64,000 nt of DNA from an uncultured Kiritimatiellota bacterium (GTDB taxonomy: Bacteria; Verrucomicrobiota; Kiritimatiellia; RFP12; UBA1067), in NCBI GenBank assembly GCA_934635225.1, contig CAKTYZ010000007.1:62001-126000 (forward strand), written 5' to 3'. The position numbers and the translations under genes are program-made. Shown here piece by piece: positions 51,074-58,766 of the stretch; the first letter of the stretch is position 1, and each line of letters begins with the position of its first letter. The notes below the pieces were generated by a model. That model made no database searches. It was not told the origin of the DNA and saw only the letters and a list, made by a program, of their open reading frames with translations.

Positions 51074-52222
51074 ATGGTCAACCGTATCATCCTGAACGAA
51101 ACCTCGTACCACGGCGCGGGCGCCGTGAAGTCGATCGTCCCCGAGCTTGCGCAGCGCGGGCTCAAGAAGCCGATTGTCTTCTCGGATCCCGATCTCATCA
51201 AGTTCGGCGTCACGAAGAAGGTGACGGACCTTCTTGACGCGGCGAAGATCTCGTACGCGGTCTATTCGGAGATCAAGCCGAACCCGACGATCCAGAACGT
51301 CAAGGACGGCGTGAAAGCCGCGAAGAAGGCGAAGGCCGACTGCATCATCGCCATTGGAGGCGGCAGCTCGATGGACACGGCGAAGGCCGTCGGCATCATC
51401 CGCACCAATCCGAAGTTCGCGGACGTCCGCAGCCTCGAAGGCGTCGCGCCGACGAAGAACCCGACGCTCCCGATTCTCGCGGTCCCGACGACGGCGGGCA
51501 CGGCGGCCGAGGTGACGATCAACTACGTCATTACCGATGTCGAGAAGAAGCGCAAGTTCGTCTGCGTCGATCCGCACGACATCCCCGTCGTCGCGTTCGT
51601 CGATCCCGACATGATGAGCTCGATGCCGAAGGGCCTCACCGCTTTCACGGGCATGGACGCGCTCACGCACGCGATCGAGGGGCTGATCACGAAGGCGGCG
51701 TGCCCGATGACGGACATGATGCATCTGGAGGCGATTCGCCTCATCTCGGCCTCGCTCCGCGATGCGGTCGCGAACAAGCCGGCGGGTCGCGCGGGCATGG
51801 CCCTCGGCCAGTACATCGCGGGAATGGGCTTCTCGAACGTCGGCCTCGGCATCGACCACTCGATGGCGCATGGGCTTTCTGCGCTTTACGACATGCCGCA
51901 TGGCAAGGCGTGTGCGATTCTCCTGCCGACGGCGATGAAGTTCAATGCGTCGAAGACAGGCGACAAGTACCGCAAGATCGCGCTTGCGATGGGCGTCAAG
52001 GGCGCGGATAAGATGCCGCTCGCGGCTGTCCGCAAGGCGGCGATCGCGGCGGTCGAGAAACTCTCGAAGGATGTCGGCATCCCGACGGACCTCAAGGGCG
52101 TCCTCAAGAAGGAGGACATCAAGTTCCTCGCGGAGTCGGCCTATGCCGACGCCTGCCGTCCGGGCAATCCGCGTGACCTCACGGTCAAGGACATCGAGAA
52201 GCTTTACAAGGGCCTGATCTGA
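51074..52222 (+). CDS. fucO: Iron-containing alcohol dehydrogenase, lactaldehyde reductase type
   Basis: 382 residues. NAD-binding GGGSSMDTAK and PTTAGTAAEVT; iron ligands in the blocks GMDALTHAIEG, DHSMAHGLSALYDMPHG. The closest named family is FucO, which reduces L-lactaldehyde to 1,2-propanediol at the end of fucose/rhamnose fermentation. This suits the neighbouring rhaB, the GH29 module and possibly the glycyl radical enzyme at the window start. Other Fe-ADH substrates cannot be excluded. Confidence 0.85.
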   Translation: MVNRIILNETSYHGAGAVKSIVPELAQRGLKKPIVFSDPDLIKFGVTKKVTDLLDAAKISYAVYSEIKPNPTIQNVKDGVKAAKKAKADCIIAIGGGSSMDTAKAVGIIRTNPKFADVRSLEGVAPTKNPTLPILAVPTTAGTAAEVTINYVITDVEKKRKFVCVDPHDIPVVAFVDPDMMSSMPKGLTAFTGMDALTHAIEGLITKAACPMTDMMHLEAIRLISASLRDAVANKPAGRAGMALGQYIAGMGFSNVGLGIDHSMAHGLSALYDMPHGKACAILLPTAMKFNASKTGDKYRKIALAMGVKGADKMPLAAVRKAAIAAVEKLSKDVGIPTDLKGVLKKEDIKFLAESAYADACRPGNPRDLTVKDIEKLYKGLI

Positions 52223-52224
52223 AG

Positions 52225-53172
52225 ATGACGGTCGCCGAACTGAATCAGCGATTCGGCGCGCCCGGGCGGATCGTTTTCCGCTCGGGCTTTGCCGGGTATC
52301 CGAATGCCGTCCTCGCGAACAAGTACGGGTCGGCGGAAGTCGCGCTTCTCGGCGCGAATACGCTTTCCTACCGTCCAACGGGACTGGGGCCAGTCTTGTT
52401 CCGCCCCGCGAAGTCCGACGCGGACTACAATCGCGGCGACAAGTTCCATGGCGGCATTCCCATCTGCTGGCCACAGTTCGGCAATCGCTTCTCAAGGGAC
52501 TTGCCTCAGCATGGGTTCGCGTCGAAGCTTGTCTTCGAAGTGCGGGGCACGGAATATTCCGAGGACATTACGGAGCTGACGCTGGGGCTCACGTCCAGCG
52601 GCGAGACGAAGACCGTCTGGCCGCATGACTTCGACTTGGAGGTCAAGGTGTCCGTCTCGATGAAGCTGAACCTGACGCTGACGACGACGAACACAGGCGA
52701 GAAGCCGCTTGCCTTCAGTTGCGGATTCCATCCCTACTTCCTTCTGCGCAACCGCGCGGACGCGACCGTGCGGGGCTTGGACGGCTGCGCTTGCACGGAC
52801 GGCACGACGCCGGATCTGAAGCGAAGCGTCTGGACGGGCGACCTGAAACTGGATTTCGCGCCAGACCACATCTTCGAGATGAAGCCGTCGCCCAAGCATG
52901 CGTATGCGATTCTCGATTCGGGGCTGCGTCGCGCGATTGCGGTTGCCTCTGGCGGGAATGACTGTGCGGTCGTTTGGAATCCGGGGGCGGAGGCGAAGCT
53001 GTCCGATCTTGCGGCGGACGACTGGAAGAAGTTCGTCTGTGTCGAGCCCGTGTCGGACTGGCCGAGCGGGCGTACGTTGGCGCCGGGGGCGAAGCACGTG
53101 CTGGCGGCGGCCGTTCAGGCCCATCTGGAGGATGTCGGGCTGCACGGTGACGCAGGGGTGAAAATGGTATAA
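52225..53172 (+). CDS. D-hexose-6-phosphate mutarotase-like protein (aldose 1-epimerase superfamily, YeaD type)
   Basis: 315 residues. YeaD-type motifs are LFRPAKSDADYNRGDKFHGG, ICWPQFG, LPQHGFA, SCGFHPYFLL and FVCVEP. The catalytic His pair and Glu are plausible in QHGF, FHPYF and CVEPV. It interconverts alpha and beta anomers of glucose-6-phosphate-like sugars. It starts 2 nt after the fucO-like gene, so the two are co-transcribed. Confidence 0.85.
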   Translation: MTVAELNQRFGAPGRIVFRSGFAGYPNAVLANKYGSAEVALLGANTLSYRPTGLGPVLFRPAKSDADYNRGDKFHGGIPICWPQFGNRFSRDLPQHGFASKLVFEVRGTEYSEDITELTLGLTSSGETKTVWPHDFDLEVKVSVSMKLNLTLTTTNTGEKPLAFSCGFHPYFLLRNRADATVRGLDGCACTDGTTPDLKRSVWTGDLKLDFAPDHIFEMKPSPKHAYAILDSGLRRAIAVASGGNDCAVVWNPGAEAKLSDLAADDWKKFVCVEPVSDWPSGRTLAPGAKHVLAAAVQAHLEDVGLHGDAGVKMV

Positions 53173-53173
53173 T
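53165..53173 (+). promoter_or_regulatory. Extended -10 promoter of the ThyX-like gene
   Basis: TGGTATAAT overlapping the end of the epimerase gene; the ATG is 11 nt after the hexamer. Confidence 0.5.
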
Positions 53174-53184
53174 ACGGCCCGACT

Positions 53185-53757
53185 ATGTTTCTCAAATTCA
53201 TGAACGTCAAGGGATCGTGGCGTGAAGTCGCGGATGCGGCGCGCACGACGATCCGTCAGGACGAGGGCACGGGAGAGCCGAGCGCACGCTGGAAAAAGCG
53301 CATTCTTCTCGCCGAGCACTCGCCGATTCGCAAACTTTGCTTCAACTGGAAGTGGAGCGACCTTCCCTATTGGGTATCCGTCCATCTCGTGCGGCACAAG
53401 TTCGGCATCGAGCATTTCGTCTCGACGCAGCGCTCTGACCGCACGGGGCAGGACCGTGCGGGCGCACGACAGGACGCGCCGGTCCTGCACGAATGCTTCG
53501 CGAATGCGCAGGCGGTCCTGTTCATCTCGCGCCGCCGCCTTTGCGGGCAGGCGAGCCCCGAGACGCGCGCGGCGTGGCGTCTTGTCGTCGATGCGATCGC
53601 CGAGAAGGAGCCGGAAGTCGCGGCGTGCTGCGTGCCGGAGTGCGTCTATCGCGGCTTCTGTCCCGAGTTCAAGCCCTGCGGCTTCTGCGGCACGCCGGCG
53701 TACGAGAAGGCGCTCGCGCAGTACCGCGACGTCCCCCCGCCGTCGGCGAAGAAGTAA
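53185..53757 (+). CDS. Divergent ThyX-like protein (FAD-dependent thymidylate synthase superfamily)
   Basis: 190 residues, shorter than typical ThyX (about 220-250). The signature RHRX7S is present as RHK-X7-S (VRHKFGIEHFVSTQRSDR), with Lys for the third Arg and several changes inside the motif. The neighbouring helices (LLAEHSPIRKLCFNWKWSDLP) also follow ThyX. A Cys-rich tail (CCVPECVYRGFC, then CGFCG) is not part of classic ThyX and could bind metal. It would methylate dUMP if active; the altered motif leaves this uncertain. No second thymidylate synthase is in the window. Confidence 0.68.
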   Translation: MFLKFMNVKGSWREVADAARTTIRQDEGTGEPSARWKKRILLAEHSPIRKLCFNWKWSDLPYWVSVHLVRHKFGIEHFVSTQRSDRTGQDRAGARQDAPVLHECFANAQAVLFISRRRLCGQASPETRAAWRLVVDAIAEKEPEVAACCVPECVYRGFCPEFKPCGFCGTPAYEKALAQYRDVPPPSAKK

Positions 53758-53844
53758 ACGCTTCCGAGTCGGCCGCGTCTCCGGACTTTCGGGTTGCAGA
53801 GAGAAAAAAGCATTATATAACGGTTCGCGCCGCAGGACGCTTTT

Positions 53845-53853
53845 TGCTATAAT
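53845..53853 (+). promoter_or_regulatory. Extended -10 promoter of the glycan locus 2 regulator
   Basis: TGCTATAAT. An AAAAAGC (53805-53811) / GCTTTTT (53839-53845) inverted pair flanks the upstream side and may be an operator or a weak terminator of the previous gene. Confidence 0.5.
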
Positions 53854-53882
53854 GTCCACGTCATGCGAAACCGTAGGGAAAG

Positions 53883-55031
53883 ATGCGCGGCCTGATGGGC
53901 GAAAAGAAATACCTGTTCGCCTACGAAACGCTCAGGAACGAGATCCTGTGCGGAAAGTTCTCGTGCCGAACGCCCTTCCCCAGCGTGACGGCCGTTCTGA
54001 GGCGCTTCGGCATCTCGCGTCTCACGTCGGTGAAGGTTTTTGACCGGCTCAAGGCCGACGGCCTCATCTACGCTCGTTCCGGTGCGGGCACTTTTGTGTC
54101 ACGACGGGGGGCGTTCCGAAAGATAGGCCTCATTTTCCCTGGCGTCGTTCCCTATTCCGAATACTTTCAGCCGATCGTCAGTGAGATGACGCGTCTTGCG
54201 CAGGTCGAGTCATTTGAACTTCGCCTTGGCAACATCTGTGCGCCGGATGTCCGGTCTCGGACGCATGAGGTGCGTGAGCTGGCGGCTGCGTTCATCCGAG
54301 AAAAGGTTTCGGGCGTCATCTACCAGCCGTTGGAATACGTGGATGACGCCGATGACGTCAATGTGCGCATCCTTTCCGTCCTGACGAAAGCGCGGATTCC
54401 CGTCGTCCTTCTTGACAGCGACATCCTGCCGCCGCCTGGACGAAGTCCGCATGACCTCGTGACGATTGACAACGCCGATGCGGGCGAGCGTCTTGCGAAC
54501 CACCTGTTCGCGAGAGGCGCGAGGAACATCCACTTCTTTCGTCTGCCGGAAATGCTGCCGACGGTCGCGAAGCGTCTGAGGGGCGTCATTGCCTCCGTGG
54601 CCCTGCACGGATGCGTGTGGTCGGAAGCCTGTGTTCTTGCCGCGCAGCCAGACGACAAAATGCGCATTCGACGCCATCTCCGAAAGAGCCCGAGACCAGA
54701 TGCATTCGTCTGCGAGAACGACACGGTGGCGGCGGTCCTCCTTCGGACGCTGGCTGAACTGCGGGTCCGCGTTCCGGAGGACATCATGCTCGCCGGGTTT
54801 GACGACATTGAACACGCGCGGCTGACGGTGCCGTCCCTGACAACCGTCCGTCAGCCGTGTGCGCAGATCGCCGAAACGGCGTTTCGGAGACTCGTCGATC
54901 GGATTACGCATCCCGAGTTGGAGCCGATCAGCATTTCGCTTCCGGCCCCGCTCGTGGTCCGTGGCTCGACGGCGCGGACCGGCCCCGCTCAACAGACGCC
55001 CTCAACCAGAAGAAGGAGACAACGCACATGA
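53883..55031 (+). CDS. GntR/LacI hybrid transcription regulator (AraR type)
   Basis: 382 residues. An N-terminal GntR winged helix covers ~5-75 (YETLRNEILCGKFSCRTPFPS; SVKVFDRLKADGLIYARSGAG). A LacI-type sugar-binding domain covers ~80-365 (KIGLIFPGVVPYSEYFQPIV; VTIDNADAGERLANHL; PDAFVCENDTVAAVLLRTL; MLAGFDDIEHARLTVPSLTTV). This is the AraR architecture. The stop overlaps the giant secreted-protein gene (ATGA), so it probably senses a sugar from the locus 2 glycan and controls its own operon. Alternative start at 53895. Confidence 0.9.
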   Translation: MRGLMGEKKYLFAYETLRNEILCGKFSCRTPFPSVTAVLRRFGISRLTSVKVFDRLKADGLIYARSGAGTFVSRRGAFRKIGLIFPGVVPYSEYFQPIVSEMTRLAQVESFELRLGNICAPDVRSRTHEVRELAAAFIREKVSGVIYQPLEYVDDADDVNVRILSVLTKARIPVVLLDSDILPPPGRSPHDLVTIDNADAGERLANHLFARGARNIHFFRLPEMLPTVAKRLRGVIASVALHGCVWSEACVLAAQPDDKMRIRRHLRKSPRPDAFVCENDTVAAVLLRTLAELRVRVPEDIMLAGFDDIEHARLTVPSLTTVRQPCAQIAETAFRRLVDRITHPELEPISISLPAPLVVRGSTARTGPAQQTPSTRRRRQRT

Positions 55032-58000
55032 AAGTCAGTTCAATAATGACGGCCGTGATGGCTGTGGCGACCGCGTTCTCGGCGGTTGCGGCGGAACGGG
55101 TCTACACGCAGGGCGGGGATTCTCGAGGCTTCGTCCATTTCCCGGTGGGCGACTGGTTGACGGGGGACGGAACTTTCCAGCCAGGCGACGATGTGGTCTA
55201 TCGGACGTCGTCAGCCGTGGAGAACGTCGCCCACTTTGTGGCTGTCACGAATGCGCACACGACGTTCGGGTCTCTCGTGACGACGAACCTCGACGTCACG
55301 CTTGAGTTTGCCGATTGGAAGACGGGCGCGGGCGAGATCGGCTTGACGGACCTCTCGGACTGGTCCGGCACGCTTTGGTTCTTCCGCCCGGACACGGTCC
55401 GCCTTGCGCAGTCCACGGTGATCCGTCGTCTCCGTGCGTCCGGACGGGCGCGCCTGACGGTTGCCGACGGTGCGAAGGTCGTCGTCTCGAACCTTGTCGG
55501 TCGTGGCACGCTGAAGACGGAGGGTGTCGGCGGCGAACTCGAGTTGGTCCGCACGTCCGGCGACCTCGCCGGAATCCACTTCTCCGCTGGTGACCTGACG
55601 CTCCACGGCGAAAGGAGCGAGACGACGGTTGATGTCGCGGAAGTCCTGAAACGGGCGGTGATTCATCTTGATGCGCAGGATGCCGCGTCGCTGACGCTCG
55701 AAAACGGAAGAGTCAGGGCTTGGAGAGACCCGACGGGCGGCGGTCAGGCCGTCCAGCAGCTGAAGTCGGCGGGGGCCCCGTATCAGAGTTACATCGACAT
55801 TCCTCTCCCGGCTTATGTGGCCGACTATAACGGCAGCGGCAAACCGGTCGTGGACTTCGGCCCCTACAGGACGACGAACGAGATTGATTTCGCGATGTCC
55901 GGCGCGTCGTCGCTCAAGTTCGTGAAGGGGGAGTCTGCCCTGCGTGACAATGCAAGCCATGTCTTTCTCGTCTTTGCCGACAACGATGACCTCTGCCGTG
56001 GCACGCCGTTCAATGACTCGTACAACCCTGTCTTCCAGCGCGCGTCGTACACGGACGGTGCGGTGCGCAACAACAGTCAGACGAAACTCTCCGTCTTGGG
56101 GTCGTTGGCCTCTTATGGCAAGACGGCGCACACGGGACGCGACGCCGCCTACAACGGCTATCCGGTTCAGTCCATGTTCCAGTTCGGCGGCCGTCAGCTG
56201 AAAATCTCGGAGATGGACTATCGTCGTGCCGACAACACCACACCGTCTGGAGAGAAGCGCGTCGGGGCATTGGCCCGTTCCGGCTTTGACTGTTGGGGCG
56301 GCGTCGTGATCGGCGAAATCATCGTCTTCAGCGACGAGGACGGTCGCAAGGTCAGTCTCTCGGATGCCGAGCGCGCGGCGGTCAACGACTACCTGCGTCG
56401 GAAATGGCTACCGCCCGAGGAGCAGCCGAAGGTAGCGCTCAACGAGCTCTTCTGCGGCGAAAGCTGCGGAGTGATTCGGGTTCCGGAAGGCGACACGGTG
56501 CGCGTGCGGCACTGCATTTCCGCAAAAGACCGGCTTGTCAAGGACGGGCCGGGCGCGTTGCTTGTCGGAGACTTCTCGACGCGCAAGACGGTTGTTGTTG
56601 ACGTCAAGGACGGGGCTTTTGGCTTCGCGGCGCGTAGCGACGTCTCGACGGCCACCCCGGCGCACGGGGCCCGTCACCATTTCGACGCCGATGCCGCCGC
56701 TGACGCGATTGAGACGGAAACCGTTGGAGACGTCCGCTTTGTCACGCGCTGGAGGGACAAAGACCCCGACCACAAGGCGGCCGTGCCGGTCACAAACATC
56801 GCCACGAAGACGGCGACGGACGGTTCGCCTGTCGTCCTTGGGCGGCCGGAGGTACAGGACGGTCTCCTGAACGGGCGGCGCGGCATTTCCCTTGGGACGG
56901 GACGCAATCTGGATGAGGTTCGGGCGAACAACTGCTCAGACGCGTCCGCGCTCATCTACGAGACGTTGCGCGGTCATGACGGGAACCGTGGCCGCGATGG
57001 CGACTTCCGCGAGGGGTTTGCGGTCGTGCGATTCCGTTCGCGTTGGTTCTGCAACGCCTTTGGCACGGATACCGTATGCCAGAACATGGTCAACATGGGC
57101 AATGATGCGCGATGGGCTCATCCGGACGCGCTCGGCGCCTCGGTCGCTTGGAATGGCGTTCCACATGATTTGCAGGACGTGGTTTCCTCGCATTGCAACG
57201 AGTTCGGAGTGCTTCGCTTCTCTTGCGGCGACGCGCAACCGGTCAACGCAATCGGCTTGGACCGCTATGCGCCGGGGGGCATTGGCGGTCTTGACATTTG
57301 CGAATACATCACCTATGACCGCATCCTCACGGACCGGGAGCGCATTGACACGGAGGCGTATCTCATGAAGAAATGGCTTGATCGTGACCACCCGCTTGAA
57401 GATGGACCGCAGGTTGCGGAAGTCCGGTTCGCGTCCGGTCGCGCCGCGAAGCTCGTCGCCGAGACCGATGCGACCGTCGGCGTCGTTGATGCGCCGTCTG
57501 GCGATTTGATGAAGTCCGGCGAAGGCCGTCTCGTCGCGGGTGTGCGTTCGGCGCAGCTCACGGGAGATCTGAAGGTTTCCGCCGGCTCGCTTGCGCTGAC
57601 GGAAGGGCCGCTTGCGCATGCCCTCGCGAAGGCGGCGTTTCATGTCGATGCATCGGATGTCTCGACGGTCATCACGAATGCGGAAGGCCTTGTCACGCAA
57701 TGGAACGACGTGCGTGGCGCGGACGTCTTCTTTGCGACGAACTGGGAGGACTGGCCGGGCGCGAAGCCGATGGTTGCCGTTGCCGACTGCAACGGACGGA
57801 ACACGGTCGATTTCGGCACGGGGAACTATGCGAACGGCGACGGCATCGGCTGGTCGAAACCGGAAGGGAAGGCCGCATGCGCGGCAGTGACGGACGGTTC
57901 GGGCCTCAAGTGGAAGGGCAACCTCCACCTGGTCGAAGGCTATCAGGTCTTTCGTCTCAATGAGGGCAAGACCAAGCCTCCGATCGTCGGCGGCACGTCC

Positions 58001-58744
58001 ACCTGCCATTTCCATCCCGACGACACGTACATCATTAGCCAAAAGCCCGCGAACATCCATCCGGACATCATGGCCAACACCGGAATGTGGATTGACGACG
58101 CAACGTGTCGTCCGTTCGGCGGCGGTGCCGAGTCGGCATGGGCGACATACGGCCCGACGGACGGCTATCGCCTTTACGGCTTCGCGGTCACGAACCTGAC
58201 GGCGGCGACTTATCCAGTTGGTGGCGCGTTTGCCTACGAACGCCATCAGAAGACCGGGGGACTGAGGCTGGCCGAAGGCATCTACTTCTCCCAGCCGCTC
58301 ACGGAGGAGGAGCGTCAGGCCGTGATGGGGTATCTGCGGCACAAGTGGCAGGCCTTTGGCGACGGCATTGCCCTGAAGCCCTTGTCCATTGATGTGGCGA
58401 AGGGTGCGTCGCTGGCGCTCGACGGCATTGACTTGTCGGCGGCCTCCTATTGCTTCGAGATTGACGGGGATGGCGCCGTCGGCACGTTGAACGTCAGGGG
58501 AACTCTTGATTTCGGCGAACAGACGATCCTCACGCTTTGTGCGCCGACGGGCTTCCGGCTTCCGCCCGCTGCCGACGAGATGTCGCTGACGCTCTTCACG
58601 GCGGATGCCGTCGCAGTTGGCGGCAGGATTGTCCTTAATGTGGATGAGGGCATCCGCCAGCATGCAGCCGTGCGGCTGGATTTGCGTGAGAAGTCCGTTG
58701 GAATCAAGCTCTTCCGCAAGGGTCTCGTCTTCGTCATCCGATAA
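55028..58744 (+). CDS. Giant secreted surface protein with three LamG-like domains
   Basis: 1238 residues. Signal peptide MKVSSIMTAVMAVATAFSAVAA; RBS GAAGGAGA. An N-terminal beta-strand region (GRARLTVADGAKVVVSNLVG) is followed by three LamG-like units. The first and third open with HLDAQDAASLTLENGRVRAW and HVDASDVSTVITN..LVTQW. The three close with DAERAAVNDYLRRKW, DRERIDTEAYLMKKW and EERQAVMGYLRHKW. The protein ends RKGLVFVIR, like the secreted proteins ending at 22995 and 33598. Probably a surface glycan-binding or scaffold protein. It overlaps the regulator gene and precedes the GH28-GH92 gene, forming the start of glycan locus 2. Confidence 0.85.
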   Translation: MKVSSIMTAVMAVATAFSAVAAERVYTQGGDSRGFVHFPVGDWLTGDGTFQPGDDVVYRTSSAVENVAHFVAVTNAHTTFGSLVTTNLDVTLEFADWKTGAGEIGLTDLSDWSGTLWFFRPDTVRLAQSTVIRRLRASGRARLTVADGAKVVVSNLVGRGTLKTEGVGGELELVRTSGDLAGIHFSAGDLTLHGERSETTVDVAEVLKRAVIHLDAQDAASLTLENGRVRAWRDPTGGGQAVQQLKSAGAPYQSYIDIPLPAYVADYNGSGKPVVDFGPYRTTNEIDFAMSGASSLKFVKGESALRDNASHVFLVFADNDDLCRGTPFNDSYNPVFQRASYTDGAVRNNSQTKLSVLGSLASYGKTAHTGRDAAYNGYPVQSMFQFGGRQLKISEMDYRRADNTTPSGEKRVGALARSGFDCWGGVVIGEIIVFSDEDGRKVSLSDAERAAVNDYLRRKWLPPEEQPKVALNELFCGESCGVIRVPEGDTVRVRHCISAKDRLVKDGPGALLVGDFSTRKTVVVDVKDGAFGFAARSDVSTATPAHGARHHFDADAAADAIETETVGDVRFVTRWRDKDPDHKAAVPVTNIATKTATDGSPVVLGRPEVQDGLLNGRRGISLGTGRNLDEVRANNCSDASALIYETLRGHDGNRGRDGDFREGFAVVRFRSRWFCNAFGTDTVCQNMVNMGNDARWAHPDALGASVAWNGVPHDLQDVVSSHCNEFGVLRFSCGDAQPVNAIGLDRYAPGGIGGLDICEYITYDRILTDRERIDTEAYLMKKWLDRDHPLEDGPQVAEVRFASGRAAKLVAETDATVGVVDAPSGDLMKSGEGRLVAGVRSAQLTGDLKVSAGSLALTEGPLAHALAKAAFHVDASDVSTVITNAEGLVTQWNDVRGADVFFATNWEDWPGAKPMVAVADCNGRNTVDFGTGNYANGDGIGWSKPEGKAACAAVTDGSGLKWKGNLHLVEGYQVFRLNEGKTKPPIVGGTSTCHFHPDDTYIISQKPANIHPDIMANTGMWIDDATCRPFGGGAESAWATYGPTDGYRLYGFAVTNLTAATYPVGGAFAYERHQKTGGLRLAEGIYFSQPLTEEERQAVMGYLRHKWQAFGDGIALKPLSIDVAKGASLALDGIDLSAASYCFEIDGDGAVGTLNVRGTLDFGEQTILTLCAPTGFRLPPAADEMSLTLFTADAVAVGGRIVLNVDEGIRQHAAVRLDLREKSVGIKLFRKGLVFVIR

Positions 58745-58766
58745 AAAGCAAAGGGAGAAAAGAGAA

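Noticed and set aside
58605..58766. Upstream in-frame extension of the GH28-GH92 gene
   Set aside because: It lies within the LamG protein gene; the start at 58767 gives a proper signal peptide with a good RBS.
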